DNA from: Acinetobacter lwoffii
GTDB taxonomy: Bacteria; Pseudomonadota; Gammaproteobacteria; Pseudomonadales; Moraxellaceae
DNA: 64,000 bases
Assembly (NCBI RefSeq): GCF_029024105.1
Contig: NZ_CP118963.1
Span: 868,001-932,000 of the forward strand
Direction of reading: 5' to 3'
The notes under the pieces: model-generated
Seen by the model: only the letters and a program-made list of their open reading frames with translations
What the model was told of the DNA's origin: nothing
Database searches by the model: none
Program-made: the position numbers and the translations under genes
In this document: in pieces, positions 16,158 through 25,672 of the stretch
How positions within the stretch are numbered: position 1 is the stretch's first letter
How the letters are laid out: each line of letters starts with the position of its first letter

Positions 16158-17759
16158 ATGACTACATACCAAACAGCGATTGATGCAATCCGCGAATTAA
16201 AAGCGAAATTCGGTAACACTTGGGCAGACATCAGTCCTGAAGATGCTGCGCGTATGCAACTTCAAAACCGTTTCAAAACTGGTTTAGACATTGCGAAATA
16301 TACAGCGGCAATTATGCGTCGTGATATGGCTGCTTATGATGCAGACTCTAGCAAATACACTCAATCACTAGGTTGCTGGCACGGTTTCATCGCGCAACAA
16401 AAAATGATTGCGAACAAAAAATACTTCGGTACAACTGAACGTCGCTACATCTACCTTTCTGGTTGGATGGTTGCAGCGCTTCGTTCAGAATTCGGTCCAC
16501 TTCCTGACCAATCTATGCACGAAAAAACGTCTGTTCCTGCATTGATCGAAGAAATCTACACATTCTTACGTCAAGCTGACGCGAAAGAATTAAACGACTT
16601 GTTCCGTGCACTTAAAAAAGCACAAGAAGCGGGCGACACTGCTAAAGCAGCTGAAATCACTTCACAAATTGACAACTTCCAAACTCACGTTGTGCCAATT
16701 ATTGCGGACATCGACGCTGGTTTCGGTAACGAAGAAGCGACTTACTTACTTGCTAAGAAAATGATCGAAGCGGGTGCTTGTGCACTACAAATCGAAAACC
16801 AGGTTTCTGATGCGAAACAATGTGGTCACCAAGCTGGTAAAGTAACAGTTCCACACGAAGACTTCATCGCGAAAATCCACGCTCTTCGCTACGCATTCCT
16901 AGAAATGGGTCTTGATGACGGTATCATCGTTGCACGTACTGACTCTGAAGGCGCTGACTTGACTCAAAAAATCCCAGTGGTTAAAGAGCCAGGCGACATC
17001 GCTTCTCAATACATTAGCTACTTAGACACAACTGAAATCGACATTTCAGAAGCTCAAGAAGACGAAATTCTGATCAAGCGTGATGGTAAACTTCACCGTC
17101 CTAAACGTCTTGCTTCTGGTCTATACCAGTTCCGTGAAGGCACGCAAATCGACCGCGTTGTACTTGACTGTGTAACTAGCCTACAAAACGGTGCTGACTT
17201 GCTTTGGATCGAAACTGCGACGCCTAACGTTGCTGAAATCGCTCACATGGTTAACCGTGTACGTGAAACAGTTCCAAATGCGAAACTTGTTTATAACAAC
17301 TCGCCTTCGTTCAACTGGACTTTAAACTTCCGTCAACAAGCGTATGACCGTTGGGTTGCTGAAGGTAAAGACGTTTCTGCTTACGACCGTGCTAAGTTAA
17401 TGAGCGCTGAGTACGATGCAACTGAACTGGCTGCTGAAGCTGACGAAAAAGTTCGTACATTCCAAGCTGACGCTGCTCGTGAAGCGGGTGTGTTCCATCA
17501 CTTGATCACACTTCCGACTTACCACACAGCTGCACTTTCTACTCATGAGCTTGCTCAAGGTTACTTCGGTACTGAAGGTATGTTGGCTTATGTTGCTGGC
17601 GTACAACGTAAAGAAATCCGCGGCGGTATCGCATGTGTTAAACACCAAGCAATGGCTGGTTCTGACATCGGTGATGACCACAAAGAAATCTTCGCTGGTG
17701 ACAATGCATTGAAAGCTGGTGATGATTCTAAAAACACAATGAACCAGTTCAGCGCTTAA
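16158..17759 (+). CDS. aceA: Isocitrate lyase (long form)
   Basis: AceA splits isocitrate into succinate and glyoxylate, the first step of the glyoxylate shunt needed on acetate and fatty acids. At 533 residues it belongs to the long bacterial group found in Pseudomonas and Acinetobacter rather than the 434-residue Escherichia coli form. The active-site loop is KQCGH with catalytic Cys222; the family norm KKCGH has one K-to-Q change, which I recall as typical of this subgroup. Other conserved parts are PIIADIDAGFGNEEATY, IARTDSEGADL and NNSPSFNWTLNF. Codon use is strongly biased (GGT, CGT, AAC), suggesting high expression. Confidence 0.96.
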   Translation: MTTYQTAIDAIRELKAKFGNTWADISPEDAARMQLQNRFKTGLDIAKYTAAIMRRDMAAYDADSSKYTQSLGCWHGFIAQQKMIANKKYFGTTERRYIYLSGWMVAALRSEFGPLPDQSMHEKTSVPALIEEIYTFLRQADAKELNDLFRALKKAQEAGDTAKAAEITSQIDNFQTHVVPIIADIDAGFGNEEATYLLAKKMIEAGACALQIENQVSDAKQCGHQAGKVTVPHEDFIAKIHALRYAFLEMGLDDGIIVARTDSEGADLTQKIPVVKEPGDIASQYISYLDTTEIDISEAQEDEILIKRDGKLHRPKRLASGLYQFREGTQIDRVVLDCVTSLQNGADLLWIETATPNVAEIAHMVNRVRETVPNAKLVYNNSPSFNWTLNFRQQAYDRWVAEGKDVSAYDRAKLMSAEYDATELAAEADEKVRTFQADAAREAGVFHHLITLPTYHTAALSTHELAQGYFGTEGMLAYVAGVQRKEIRGGIACVKHQAMAGSDIGDDHKEIFAGDNALKAGDDSKNTMNQFSA

Positions 17760-17778
17760 TCCGCTCAATTGATTCACC

Positions 17779-17806
17779 AAAAAACCCTGCAGATGCAGGG
17801 TTTTTT
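17779..17806 (+). terminator. Terminator of aceA
   Basis: AAAAAACCCTGC, loop AGAT, GCAGGGTTTTTT, about 20 bases after the stop. Confidence 0.93.
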
Positions 17807-18016
17807 GTTTGGAAAAATGCTATTAATAAATAGGGAAGAGCAATCTCAAGAATATGCTCAAGAGGGATTATCCATAATTTCTCCATGATTGGTTTTTATC
17901 GCAGTTTTTATGTGTTTAATTCTTGCATTCTAGTGCTATGTCACTGAATATTTGGATATAGCATGCTTATGTTCTGCATCAATTTACCCCTATTTAATTA
18001 AAAGTGACCCGGACTT

Positions 18017-21000
18017 ATGCTGTCTAAATTTTTTATCCACCGCCCGATCTTCGCTGGGGTACTGGCGATTGTTGTCATGGCAATCGGCTTGTTCGCAGTG
18101 ATGAACCTGCCAGTGGAACGTTATCCGGACATTGCCCCGCCAAGGATAACGGTGGCAGCAACTTATAGCGGTGCTTCTGCAGAAACTGTGGAAGAAAGTG
18201 TGACTCAAGTGCTGGAACAGCAAATCAAAGGCATTGATCATCTGCTGTATTTCAGTTCGAGTAGTGATTCTTCAGGGCGCAGCCGGGTCAGTATTAGCTT
18301 TGAAAATGGCACCAACCCAGATACTGCACAGGTTCAGGTACAAAATGCGATTAATGGGGTACTAAACCGATTACCGGAAGATGTACAACGCCAAGGCGTT
18401 AATGTCTTTAAATCGCTCGGTGATACCCATATGGTGATCAGCCTGTATGATGAGTCGGGGCGCAGCAACAATATTGAACTTTCCGACTATCTGATGACCC
18501 ATCTGGAACAGGACATTTCCCGGATTGAAGGCATTGGTGAGGTGGATGTTTTTGGTTCACAATATGCGATGCGGATCTGGCTGAATCCGGCAAAATTGAA
18601 ACAATATAACCTGATGCCAAGCGATGTGCGTGCTGCGATTGAAGCCCAGAATACTCAGGTTGCTGCTGGTGCGATTGGTGATCTTCCCGCCATAGACGAG
18701 CAATACCTGAATGCCAAAGTTACTTCGGGTTCACGGCTAAAAACTGTAGAAGAATTCCAGAATATTATTGTCAAATCGGATCGTGCCGGCAGCTTTATTT
18801 ATTTGAAAGATATTGCGCGGGTAGAACTGGGTGCTGAAAATTATCAGTCTTATAGTACCAATAATGGTTATCCATCGGCTGGTCTAGGTATTTCACTGGC
18901 GTCAGGGGCCAATGCCATTGCCACCTCTAATCTGATTAAAGCTGAAATTGCCCGCATTTCACAGCAATTGCCTGAAGGCTATAAAATTGCCTATCCACGA
19001 GACAATACGCCTTTTGTACAAGAATCAATTAAAGAAGTGGTCAAAACCCTGATCGAAGCCGTGATCTTGGTCATCATTGTGATGTTCATTTTCTTGCAGA
19101 ACTGGCGTGCCACTTTGATTCCTACCGTGACTGTTCCAGTGGTGATTTTGGGTACGATGGCGGTGCTGTATGCACTGGGTATGAGTATCAACACCTTAAC
19201 CTTATTTGCGCTGGTTCTGGCGATCGGCCTGTTGGTGGATGATGCGATTGTTGTGGTGGAAAACGTCGAACGGTTGATGCATGAAAAGCAACTGTCCGCC
19301 AAAGACGCTGCCCTGGAATCCATGCAGGAAATTAGTGGGGCACTGATCGGGATTACTTTGGTCTTAACCGCAGTCTTTATTCCAATGGCTTTTTTTGGTG
19401 GATCGACTGGCGTGATCTATCGCCAGTTTTCTATCACTTTGGTTGCGGCCATGTCGCTGTCTTTAATGGTGGCATTGATTCTAACCCCAGCATTGTGCGC
19501 GCTTATCCTAAAACCGAATCCTAAACCGGCAAAATGGGCGTCCTGGTTTAATCAGAAACTGGATCATTTAAAACATCATTATCTGAATTTGTCTAAACTC
19601 ACCATTCAGCGTCAGGCGATTTGTCTACTATTGTTTGCTGGATTGATCGGTGTGTTTGCGCTGTTCTATCGTGCTTTGCCGACCAGTTTCTTGCCGAGTG
19701 AGGATCAGGGGATCTTAAGCTTGCAAATCAAATTGCAGGAAGGCGCTCCGATGAAAAATACCATTCAGATCGGTGAAGAAGTTCGTAAGTATTTTCTGGA
19801 TCAGGAACAAGCCAACGTCAATCTGGTGATGATCCGTTATGGGCGAAATTTCTCTGGAACTGGTCAGAATTTGGCGACCGGTTTTGTGGCATTAAAACAT
19901 TGGGATGAGCGTTCCGGTCAGGACAATACTGCACAAGCGATTCGTGAACGGGCTTTGAAGCATTTCCAGAGTAATCGCAATGCACAAATTAATGTGTCCA
20001 TGCCAGCTTCAGTCAATGGTTTGGGACAAACCGATGGTCTGGATTTCTGGATTCGAGACATCAATGGCAATGGCCGGCAATATCTGGAACAACAATTTAA
20101 AGCGCTGGAAGCTCGGGCAGGCAACTATACGAGCTTTGAAAATCTGGGCAAGCGTTCTAATCCTGACAAAGCAGAGCTACGCGTCAATATTGACCAGAAA
20201 CAGGCCATGGCCAATGGCCTGACCCAATCGGCAATCAACAGTACCTTATCCAGCGCCTGGGGCGGCAGTTATATTAATGACTTTATTGATCGCGGCCGGA
20301 TTAAACGGGTGATCATGCAGGGTGATGCTGAATTCCGTTCTAAGCCAGAAGATCTGGCGCAGTGGCATGTGCGAAATGACCAGAATCAGATGGTGCCTTT
20401 TAGCAACTTCTCGCAAGTGGGCTGGAGTGGTGGCCCTGAAGTGGTCAACCGTTTTATGGGTTATACCGCATTGCAAATGGAAGCGGATCGAGCCAAAGAC
20501 AGCAGTTCCGGCCAGGCCATGCAGGATGTGGAAGCTTTGATTGCCGAGCAGGAGGGAGTCGATGTGGTCTGGAGCGGTCTTTCCTTTGAGGAAAAACAGT
20601 CCAATAATCAGGCGATCTGGCTGTATCTGATTTCAATCGGTTTTATTTTTCTCTGTCTGGCGGCTTTATATGAAAGCTGGAGCATTCCAACTGCTGTGAT
20701 GTCGGCTATTCCACTGGGGATTGGCGGCAATATTATTTTCAGTTATCTGGCTGGTTTCCCGAATGATATCTATTTCCAGATTGCCTTGCTGACCACCATC
20801 GGTCTGTCCTGTAAGAATGCTATTCTGATTGTAGAATTTGCTTCATTAGCGCAGCAACAAGGCAAATCGGTAGTAGAAGCCGCACTAGAAGGTGCGTCTT
20901 TACGTCTACGTCCAATTTTGATGACTTCTTTGGCCTTTGGCGCAGGGATTTTACCGCTGGTCTTTGCTACAGGCGCTGGTGCGGTGAGTCGTCAGGAAAT

Positions 21001-21115
21001 TGGCGTGAGTGTATTTGGTGGTGTCATTTTTGGAACATTGCTGGTGCTGATTTTTATTCCATTTATGTATGTTTTAATTCGTCGCTTGATAAAGAAAAAA
21101 CCAATTATTGAATAA
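18017..21115 (+). CDS. RND efflux pump inner-membrane permease (HAE1 type), without adjacent partner genes
   Basis: A 1,032-residue AcrB/MexB-like proton/drug antiporter. The start MLSKFFIHRPIFAGVLAIVVM is the standard first membrane helix. The proton-relay pair Asp-Asp in AIGLLVDDAIVVVENVER (around residue 405) and the Lys in TIGLSCKNAILIVEFA (around residue 930) are intact, and the repeated porter/funnel halves are present. Unlike typical pump operons there is no membrane-fusion protein upstream (17760-18016 is non-coding) and no outer-membrane channel downstream; a terminator follows directly. It must therefore use partners encoded elsewhere. The substrates are unknown. Confidence 0.93.
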   Translation: MLSKFFIHRPIFAGVLAIVVMAIGLFAVMNLPVERYPDIAPPRITVAATYSGASAETVEESVTQVLEQQIKGIDHLLYFSSSSDSSGRSRVSISFENGTNPDTAQVQVQNAINGVLNRLPEDVQRQGVNVFKSLGDTHMVISLYDESGRSNNIELSDYLMTHLEQDISRIEGIGEVDVFGSQYAMRIWLNPAKLKQYNLMPSDVRAAIEAQNTQVAAGAIGDLPAIDEQYLNAKVTSGSRLKTVEEFQNIIVKSDRAGSFIYLKDIARVELGAENYQSYSTNNGYPSAGLGISLASGANAIATSNLIKAEIARISQQLPEGYKIAYPRDNTPFVQESIKEVVKTLIEAVILVIIVMFIFLQNWRATLIPTVTVPVVILGTMAVLYALGMSINTLTLFALVLAIGLLVDDAIVVVENVERLMHEKQLSAKDAALESMQEISGALIGITLVLTAVFIPMAFFGGSTGVIYRQFSITLVAAMSLSLMVALILTPALCALILKPNPKPAKWASWFNQKLDHLKHHYLNLSKLTIQRQAICLLLFAGLIGVFALFYRALPTSFLPSEDQGILSLQIKLQEGAPMKNTIQIGEEVRKYFLDQEQANVNLVMIRYGRNFSGTGQNLATGFVALKHWDERSGQDNTAQAIRERALKHFQSNRNAQINVSMPASVNGLGQTDGLDFWIRDINGNGRQYLEQQFKALEARAGNYTSFENLGKRSNPDKAELRVNIDQKQAMANGLTQSAINSTLSSAWGGSYINDFIDRGRIKRVIMQGDAEFRSKPEDLAQWHVRNDQNQMVPFSNFSQVGWSGGPEVVNRFMGYTALQMEADRAKDSSSGQAMQDVEALIAEQEGVDVVWSGLSFEEKQSNNQAIWLYLISIGFIFLCLAALYESWSIPTAVMSAIPLGIGGNIIFSYLAGFPNDIYFQIALLTTIGLSCKNAILIVEFASLAQQQGKSVVEAALEGASLRLRPILMTSLAFGAGILPLVFATGAGAVSRQEIGVSVFGGVIFGTLLVLIFIPFMYVLIRRLIKKKPIIE

Positions 21116-21132
21116 ATTTATGGTTTTTTTAT

Positions 21133-21160
21133 AAAAAGCCTGACTCAGTCAGGCTTTTTT
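21133..21160 (+). terminator. Terminator of the RND permease gene
   Basis: AAAAAGCCTGAC, loop TCA, GTCAGGCTTTTTT. Confidence 0.92.
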
Positions 21161-21276
21161 CTGGCTAAATATCGAGGATTTGATTAATACAAAAAATATC
21201 GTCATATTGCAGCATGATCATTAAAATTATTCACATGAAAAATTAGGATACAGGGATCAGGACAAACATCTCTTGA

Positions 21277-22644
21277 ATGCCAGACTTTTATAATGAGCTG
21301 CTTATGCCGACAATTTCAGAAAAAATCCAGCATATCCAACAACAATTACATTCTGAAAATCACGCCAGCACTGTAAGTTTACTCAGTCAGCTGAATGTCG
21401 CCGATCAGGCGCGCATTTTAAGCCGTTTAGATGCTCGGCAACAGGCCCGAATTTTAAGGCAACTGAATGAACCGAGCTTGGTCTATGCTTTTATGCCCCT
21501 AGGGCAGCAGTTAAACGTGGCACAGCACTTATCTATTTCAGAACTTGTTCCCATTCTGGACGCAATGCCCTCTGATGATTTTGTCGATATTTATAAGCAG
21601 TTTTCGCCGCCGCTACAGCTGCAATTGATGAGCGCATTATCTGAAGAATCCCAGCAGACACTCAAAGATCTGGCCATCTATCCGGAAGGTACAGCGGGTG
21701 CCATGATGAGCTCAAGTTTTGTGACGCTCTCACCCGATTTAACCATGGATGAAGCGATACAGGCTTTACGTGTGGTGGCCGCCGGGCAGGAAACCCTGTA
21801 TTTGATTTATATTGTCGATGCAGAAGAACGGCTGATCGGTGTGATTTCCTTAAGGCAGATCATACAGGCCTTACCTGAGCTGAGCATTGCCGAGGTGATG
21901 CAACGTGACGTCATTTCTGCTCAGGTAACAGATGATCAGGAAATTGTAGCTCGAGCCTTGGCCTACTATGATTTTATTGCTCTGCCTGTAGTTGATGCAC
22001 AGCAAAAACTCTTAGGAATTGTCACCTATGACGATGCAATGGACATTGTCGAAGCCGAAACCACGGAAGATATTTTAAAGTCGGGTGCAGTAACGCCGTT
22101 GACTGAAATGAGCCTTAAAACTGCCCCGATTTTGACCCTGTATCAGAAGCGGGTCTTTTGGCTGGTCATTCTAGTTTTTGGCAGTCTGCTCTCTGGAATC
22201 GGCATTGCACACTTTGAAGAGATCATTGCCGCACATATCGTGCTGGTATTTTTCTTGCCGCTTTTGGTGGGGAGTGGCGGGAATGCCGGTTCGCAATCAG
22301 CCACCTTGATGGTGCGTGCTTTGGCCACAGGCGATGTCGAGTTCAAGGACTGGTTTAACCTGCTCAGTCGTGAATCGCTGGTGGCGCTATGTTTAGGTGG
22401 CACCATGGCGATTGCGGTATCCATTCTGGGTTATATTCGGGGAGATATCATGGTCGCTGTGGTGCTGGCCATCAGTATGCTCGGGATTGTGTTGATGGGC
22501 TGCCTGATCGGCATGAGTCTGCCTTTTATTTTAAATAAACTCAAACTTGATCCTGCCAGTGCTTCGGCGCCATTGGTGACTTCCATCTGCGATGCTACCG
22601 GTGTGATTCTGTATTTATTTGTGGCTTCCAAATTATTGTTTTAA
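21277..22644 (+). CDS. mgtE: Magnesium transporter MgtE
   Basis: MgtE is a dimeric, Mg2+-gated channel. The 455-residue protein shows the N-terminal superhelical domain (DQARILSRLDARQQARILRQL, residues about 45-130). A CBS pair follows (YPEGTAGAMMSSSFVTLSPD at about 130, VMQRDVISAQVTD and LLGIVTYDDAMDIVEAETTEDI to about 265). A five-helix membrane domain ends the protein, with the pore motif PLLVGSGGNAGSQSATLMVRALATG. The ATG at 21304 (MPTISEKIQ) has a closer GAG ribosome site and is an equally plausible start (446 residues). Confidence 0.94.
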   Translation: MPDFYNELLMPTISEKIQHIQQQLHSENHASTVSLLSQLNVADQARILSRLDARQQARILRQLNEPSLVYAFMPLGQQLNVAQHLSISELVPILDAMPSDDFVDIYKQFSPPLQLQLMSALSEESQQTLKDLAIYPEGTAGAMMSSSFVTLSPDLTMDEAIQALRVVAAGQETLYLIYIVDAEERLIGVISLRQIIQALPELSIAEVMQRDVISAQVTDDQEIVARALAYYDFIALPVVDAQQKLLGIVTYDDAMDIVEAETTEDILKSGAVTPLTEMSLKTAPILTLYQKRVFWLVILVFGSLLSGIGIAHFEEIIAAHIVLVFFLPLLVGSGGNAGSQSATLMVRALATGDVEFKDWFNLLSRESLVALCLGGTMAIAVSILGYIRGDIMVAVVLAISMLGIVLMGCLIGMSLPFILNKLKLDPASASAPLVTSICDATGVILYLFVASKLLF

Positions 22645-22718
22645 TTCACAGATTGATACAACAGCCTAGAAAAAATGCTTTATGCTCATGAAAATCAGCA
22701 TTATTTCTGGAATAACCT

Positions 22719-23300
22719 ATGCCTGAGTCTGGACAAAAACCAAAACTAAGCCAACAAGAGGTGATACGTCTGGAACGTGATCTGGCCAAGTTTGCCAATA
22801 TAATGGATTCCGTAGTACGTATTCCGTTTACCAAGCAAGGAGTAGGGGCAGACGCGGCTTTGAGTACGATTCCGGTTGCTGGAGATATTGCCGGTTTTAT
22901 ATTGACCTGTTATGCCATTCATAAGGCCAAACAGATCGGGGTGCCGAGTGCCAAACTCAATCCAGTGATAAAGATGGCGGCGATCGATGCGGTAGTAGGA
23001 TTTATTCCGGTGGCGGGCACAGTCTTTGATATTTTTATTCGGCCCAGTCGCAAAGCGCTCGATGTCGTGCACCTGCATATTCGCGAGGAATATCAGATTA
23101 ATAGCGATCGACATGTGGTGCATCCATTTTTGCATGAAAATCTGGAACGCAAAAAACAGCAATCTGGATTCTGGCGCAATCCTGTGGTGGCCTGGATCTG
23201 GATTCATATCCCTGATATTTTAGGCACTTTATTCCTGATTCTATTTGTCTTCGCGATCGGGTGGGGTGCTATGGCGCTGTATCAATGGTTCAGCCAATGA
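22719..23300 (+). CDS. DUF4112-domain membrane protein
   Basis: A 193-residue protein. The DUF4112 core holds MDSVVRIPFTKQGVGADAALSTIPVAGDIAGF (about residues 29-60) and a second, symmetrical AAIDAVVGFIPVAGTVFDIFIRPSRKALD (about 88-116). A C-terminal membrane helix (about 165-188) follows. The role is unknown. It follows mgtE by about 75 bases on the same strand and may be co-transcribed with it. Confidence 0.82.
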   Translation: MPESGQKPKLSQQEVIRLERDLAKFANIMDSVVRIPFTKQGVGADAALSTIPVAGDIAGFILTCYAIHKAKQIGVPSAKLNPVIKMAAIDAVVGFIPVAGTVFDIFIRPSRKALDVVHLHIREEYQINSDRHVVHPFLHENLERKKQQSGFWRNPVVAWIWIHIPDILGTLFLILFVFAIGWGAMALYQWFSQ

Positions 23301-23333
23301 TAGGTCAGCTAAAGAATAATTAAATCCAATAAA

Positions 23334-23357
23334 AAAAGCCTACAATTGCAGGCTTTT
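23334..23357. terminator. Bidirectional terminator
   Basis: AAAAGCCT and AGGCTTTT flank a CAATTG core with one mismatched pair. It lies between the DUF4112 gene and the convergent htpX. Confidence 0.75.
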
Positions 23358-23381
23358 CTTGAATCAAAACTAAAGTTTTAC

Positions 23382-24287
23382 TTAAGCACAATCTAGTTGT
23401 TGCAATGCAGCGACACGCTGTTCGATGCTTGGATGCGTCTGGAACAATGCAGCAAGGCTAAAGCCTTCTTCTTTACCCGCAGAAATCGCAAATGCTTTCA
23501 TTTCTTTCGGCATGGCATCTGGCATTTCAGATTCTGCCTGTAAGCGCAGTAATGCTGAAATCATGGCTTGTTTACCTGCCAGACGTGCACCTGCTTCATC
23601 AGCACGGTATTCACGGTGACGAGAGAACCACATCACAATCGACGACGCCAAAATACCGAATACGATATCCAGCACAATAGTAATCACGAAATAGGCAATA
23701 CCCGGGGCTTCACCTTCTTCACGACCAAAGACATTGCGGTCAATAAAATCGCCCGCGACACGTGCGAAGAACATCACGAAGGCGTTCACAACACCTTGGA
23801 TCAGTGCCAGAGTGACCATGTCACCATTGGCGACGTGACCAATCTCATGCGCCAATACTGCACGAAGTTCGTCTTTGTTCATACGCTCAAGCAAGCCGGT
23901 TGATACCGCAACGAGAGCATCGTTTTTGTTCCAGCCAGTGGCAAAGGCATTCGACTGGTAAGAGGGGAAAATACCCACTTCCGGCATTTTAATGCCTGCA
24001 CGCTGAGAAAGTTGTGCAACTTCTTGGAGCAACCAGGCTTCAGCTTGGTTACGAGGTGCATTCGGGTCAATCAGTTCAGTACCCGTGGTCTTTTTCGCCA
24101 TCCATTTAGACATGAACAGGGAAATCATTGAGCCGACCATACCGAACACAAAACAGATGACCAACAGGTTGCCTAGATTCAAGCCACCTGCGCCATGGTA
24201 ACTACCGACACCGAAGAGTGACAAGATAATGCCAGCTACAACCAGTACCGCGAGGTTGGTTAGCAAGAACAAACCAATCCGCATCAT
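23382..24287 (-). CDS. htpX: Membrane zinc metalloprotease HtpX
   Basis: HtpX is a stress-induced M48 protease of the inner membrane that works alongside FtsH in membrane-protein quality control. The 301-residue protein has two N-terminal membrane helices (about residues 3-25 and 35-58) and the zinc motif HEIGH in VLAHEIGHVANGDM (about 145). Two more helices (about 158-180, 200-225) and the third zinc ligand Glu in REYRADEAGARL (about 229) follow. It is complete and monocistronic. A heat-shock or Cpx-type promoter was not identified by eye. Confidence 0.95.
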   Translation of the reverse strand: MMRIGLFLLTNLAVLVVAGIILSLFGVGSYHGAGGLNLGNLLVICFVFGMVGSMISLFMSKWMAKKTTGTELIDPNAPRNQAEAWLLQEVAQLSQRAGIKMPEVGIFPSYQSNAFATGWNKNDALVAVSTGLLERMNKDELRAVLAHEIGHVANGDMVTLALIQGVVNAFVMFFARVAGDFIDRNVFGREEGEAPGIAYFVITIVLDIVFGILASSIVMWFSRHREYRADEAGARLAGKQAMISALLRLQAESEMPDAMPKEMKAFAISAGKEEGFSLAALFQTHPSIEQRVAALQQLDCA

Positions 24288-24463
24288 TGAGAAATCCTCT
24301 TATTACAGAAAAATAATCTGATTATTAAATGTAAATCATTGAAATCAATATGCGGTGAAATCGAGAAGAATTCAAGGAAAAAATAGCATTTGGCTACAAA
24401 AAACACAGGATATTTTTTGTGCAAATTGAAACATAGGTCTTTAAAAACAAAGCTGTTTAGGAG

Positions 24464-25336
24464 TTATTCACTTAAATATATTTTTGCAGATGCTGACGCA
24501 TTCGCGGTGGCATATGAGCCTGCCGGTGCATCGGTGAAACTGCCATCCGCTTGAGCAATGATCTGACGCTGATATTTTGCAGCCTGAATATTGGAAGCTG
24601 TGGTGGTTTCAGTCGAATAATTGTCAGAACTGGCAATCACACGACCATTATCAGAAGATGCTGTATAGGCAGCACTAGTATTGCCAATTCCCTGAGCATA
24701 TAAGTTCTGATAACGGCTGCTGACACGACGGACATAGTCCTGAGTTTCACGAAACGGTGGCACACCCTTATATTTGGCGACATTGCCTTCACCGGCATTA
24801 TAGCCTGCCAGTGCCAAGGTGGTATTACCATTAAACCGTTTTAATAACCAGGCCAGATATTTGGCGCCTGCCATAATATTCTGCTGCGGGTCATAAGCGT
24901 TGCTGACATTAAAACGACGGGCAGTCGCCGGCATGAGTTGCATTAAGCCCTGTGCACCGACTGGAGAGCGTGCCTGTACATTAAAACCGGATTCGGTATG
25001 CATCACGGCTTTAATCAAGCCTTCAGACACGCCATAGGTTTGTGCTGCCTGACGAATAATCGAGTCATAGGCATTTTTATTTCTACTATAGCTAGGCAAT
25101 ACAGAAGCTTCACTCGAGCCCCAGTTGCTATAACTGTGAATATTGCTGTCTGGATAATAGGTTTTCTTTTCTACCTGTAGATGGTTATAGCGACTTTTCT
25201 TATTGGTCAATAAAGTACTGCCATTACTGTCACGTAACTGATAGATCGTTTGACCGGCATAAGCAAAGTGACAACAGCTTGCCAATAGCAAACCACTGAT
25301 CCCATAACGCCCCAAAACATGCACATTTATTTTCAT
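24464..25336 (-). CDS. Secreted lytic transglycosylase (SLT domain)
   Basis: A 290-residue protein with an N-terminal signal peptide (ISGLLLASCCHFAYA, cleavage expected after about residue 27). It then has a short DUF4124-like stretch (IYQLRDSNGSTLLTNKK) and a family 1 SLT domain at about 88-215. The catalytic Glu is in VMHTESGFN; conserved GAQGLMQLMPATA and AGYNAGEGNV follow. It cleaves peptidoglycan glycan strands in the periplasm, forming anhydro-muramic ends. The two adjacent cysteines in the signal region are not a clear lipobox. The C-terminal 70 residues are low-complexity Ser/Ala/Thr. Confidence 0.9.
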   Translation of the reverse strand: MKINVHVLGRYGISGLLLASCCHFAYAGQTIYQLRDSNGSTLLTNKKSRYNHLQVEKKTYYPDSNIHSYSNWGSSEASVLPSYSRNKNAYDSIIRQAAQTYGVSEGLIKAVMHTESGFNVQARSPVGAQGLMQLMPATARRFNVSNAYDPQQNIMAGAKYLAWLLKRFNGNTTLALAGYNAGEGNVAKYKGVPPFRETQDYVRRVSSRYQNLYAQGIGNTSAAYTASSDNGRVIASSDNYSTETTTASNIQAAKYQRQIIAQADGSFTDAPAGSYATANASASAKIYLSE

Positions 25337-25542
25337 TGTTTATATTAAGTAAACACAAGCGAGAAAAATTCAATAAAGAGTTTAACAAAAAATTACGGAA
25401 TGAAAAGACTTGTGCGCTGCATTTATAAACGAGTTTGTAAATGCAAGTCATTTTTTACATTTTAGCAGTAGAAAAAAAAATATGATTTAATTTAAAACCT
25501 TAGGCTTGACAGGTTTAACTAATTGATTTTTATAAATAATTA

Positions 25543-25565
25543 AATTGATCAAAAAATGATCAATT
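25543..25565. repeat. AT-rich inverted repeat with two GATC sites
   Basis: AATTGATCA (25543-25551) and TGATCAATT (25557-25565) are perfect reverse complements around AAAAA. The repeat is embedded in an almost pure A/T stretch just left of the DnaA-box-like cluster. Confidence 0.7.
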
Positions 25566-25576
25566 CAAAGAAAAGC

Positions 25577-25672
25577 CTTATCTTTTGAGCCGGACAAGTT
25601 GTCAAGTCTGTTTCAATCCACAAAGTTATCCACAGCTTTTGTGGACAACTGTGGAAAAGTCCAAAAGATAAG
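25577..25672. promoter_or_regulatory. Cluster of DnaA-box-like sites framed by an inverted repeat
   Basis: TTATCCACA, the perfect DnaA-box consensus, is at 25626-25634. On the opposite strand are TTGTCCACA (25648-25640) and TTTTCCACA (25658-25650), whose starts are ten bases apart. A weaker CAATCCACA is at 25614-25622. CTTATCTTTTG near 25577 and CAAAAGATAAG near 25662 form an 11-base inverted repeat around them, and GACAAGTTGTC (about 25593) is a further dyad. Boxes 1 and 2 also form a TCCACA/TGTGGA hairpin. The role could be replication control, DnaA titration or regulation of ttcA; none is proven. Confidence 0.6.

Noticed and set aside
16815..16835. KQCGH instead of KKCGH in isocitrate lyase taken as a lost catalytic residue
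   Set aside because: The catalytic cysteine is intact and I recall this substitution as normal in the long isocitrate lyase subgroup.
25543..25672. Main chromosomal origin of replication
   Set aside because: The flanking genes (transglycosylase, ttcA) are not origin genes and dnaA/dnaN/recF/gyrB/rpmH are absent; only a DnaA-binding regulatory locus is proposed.
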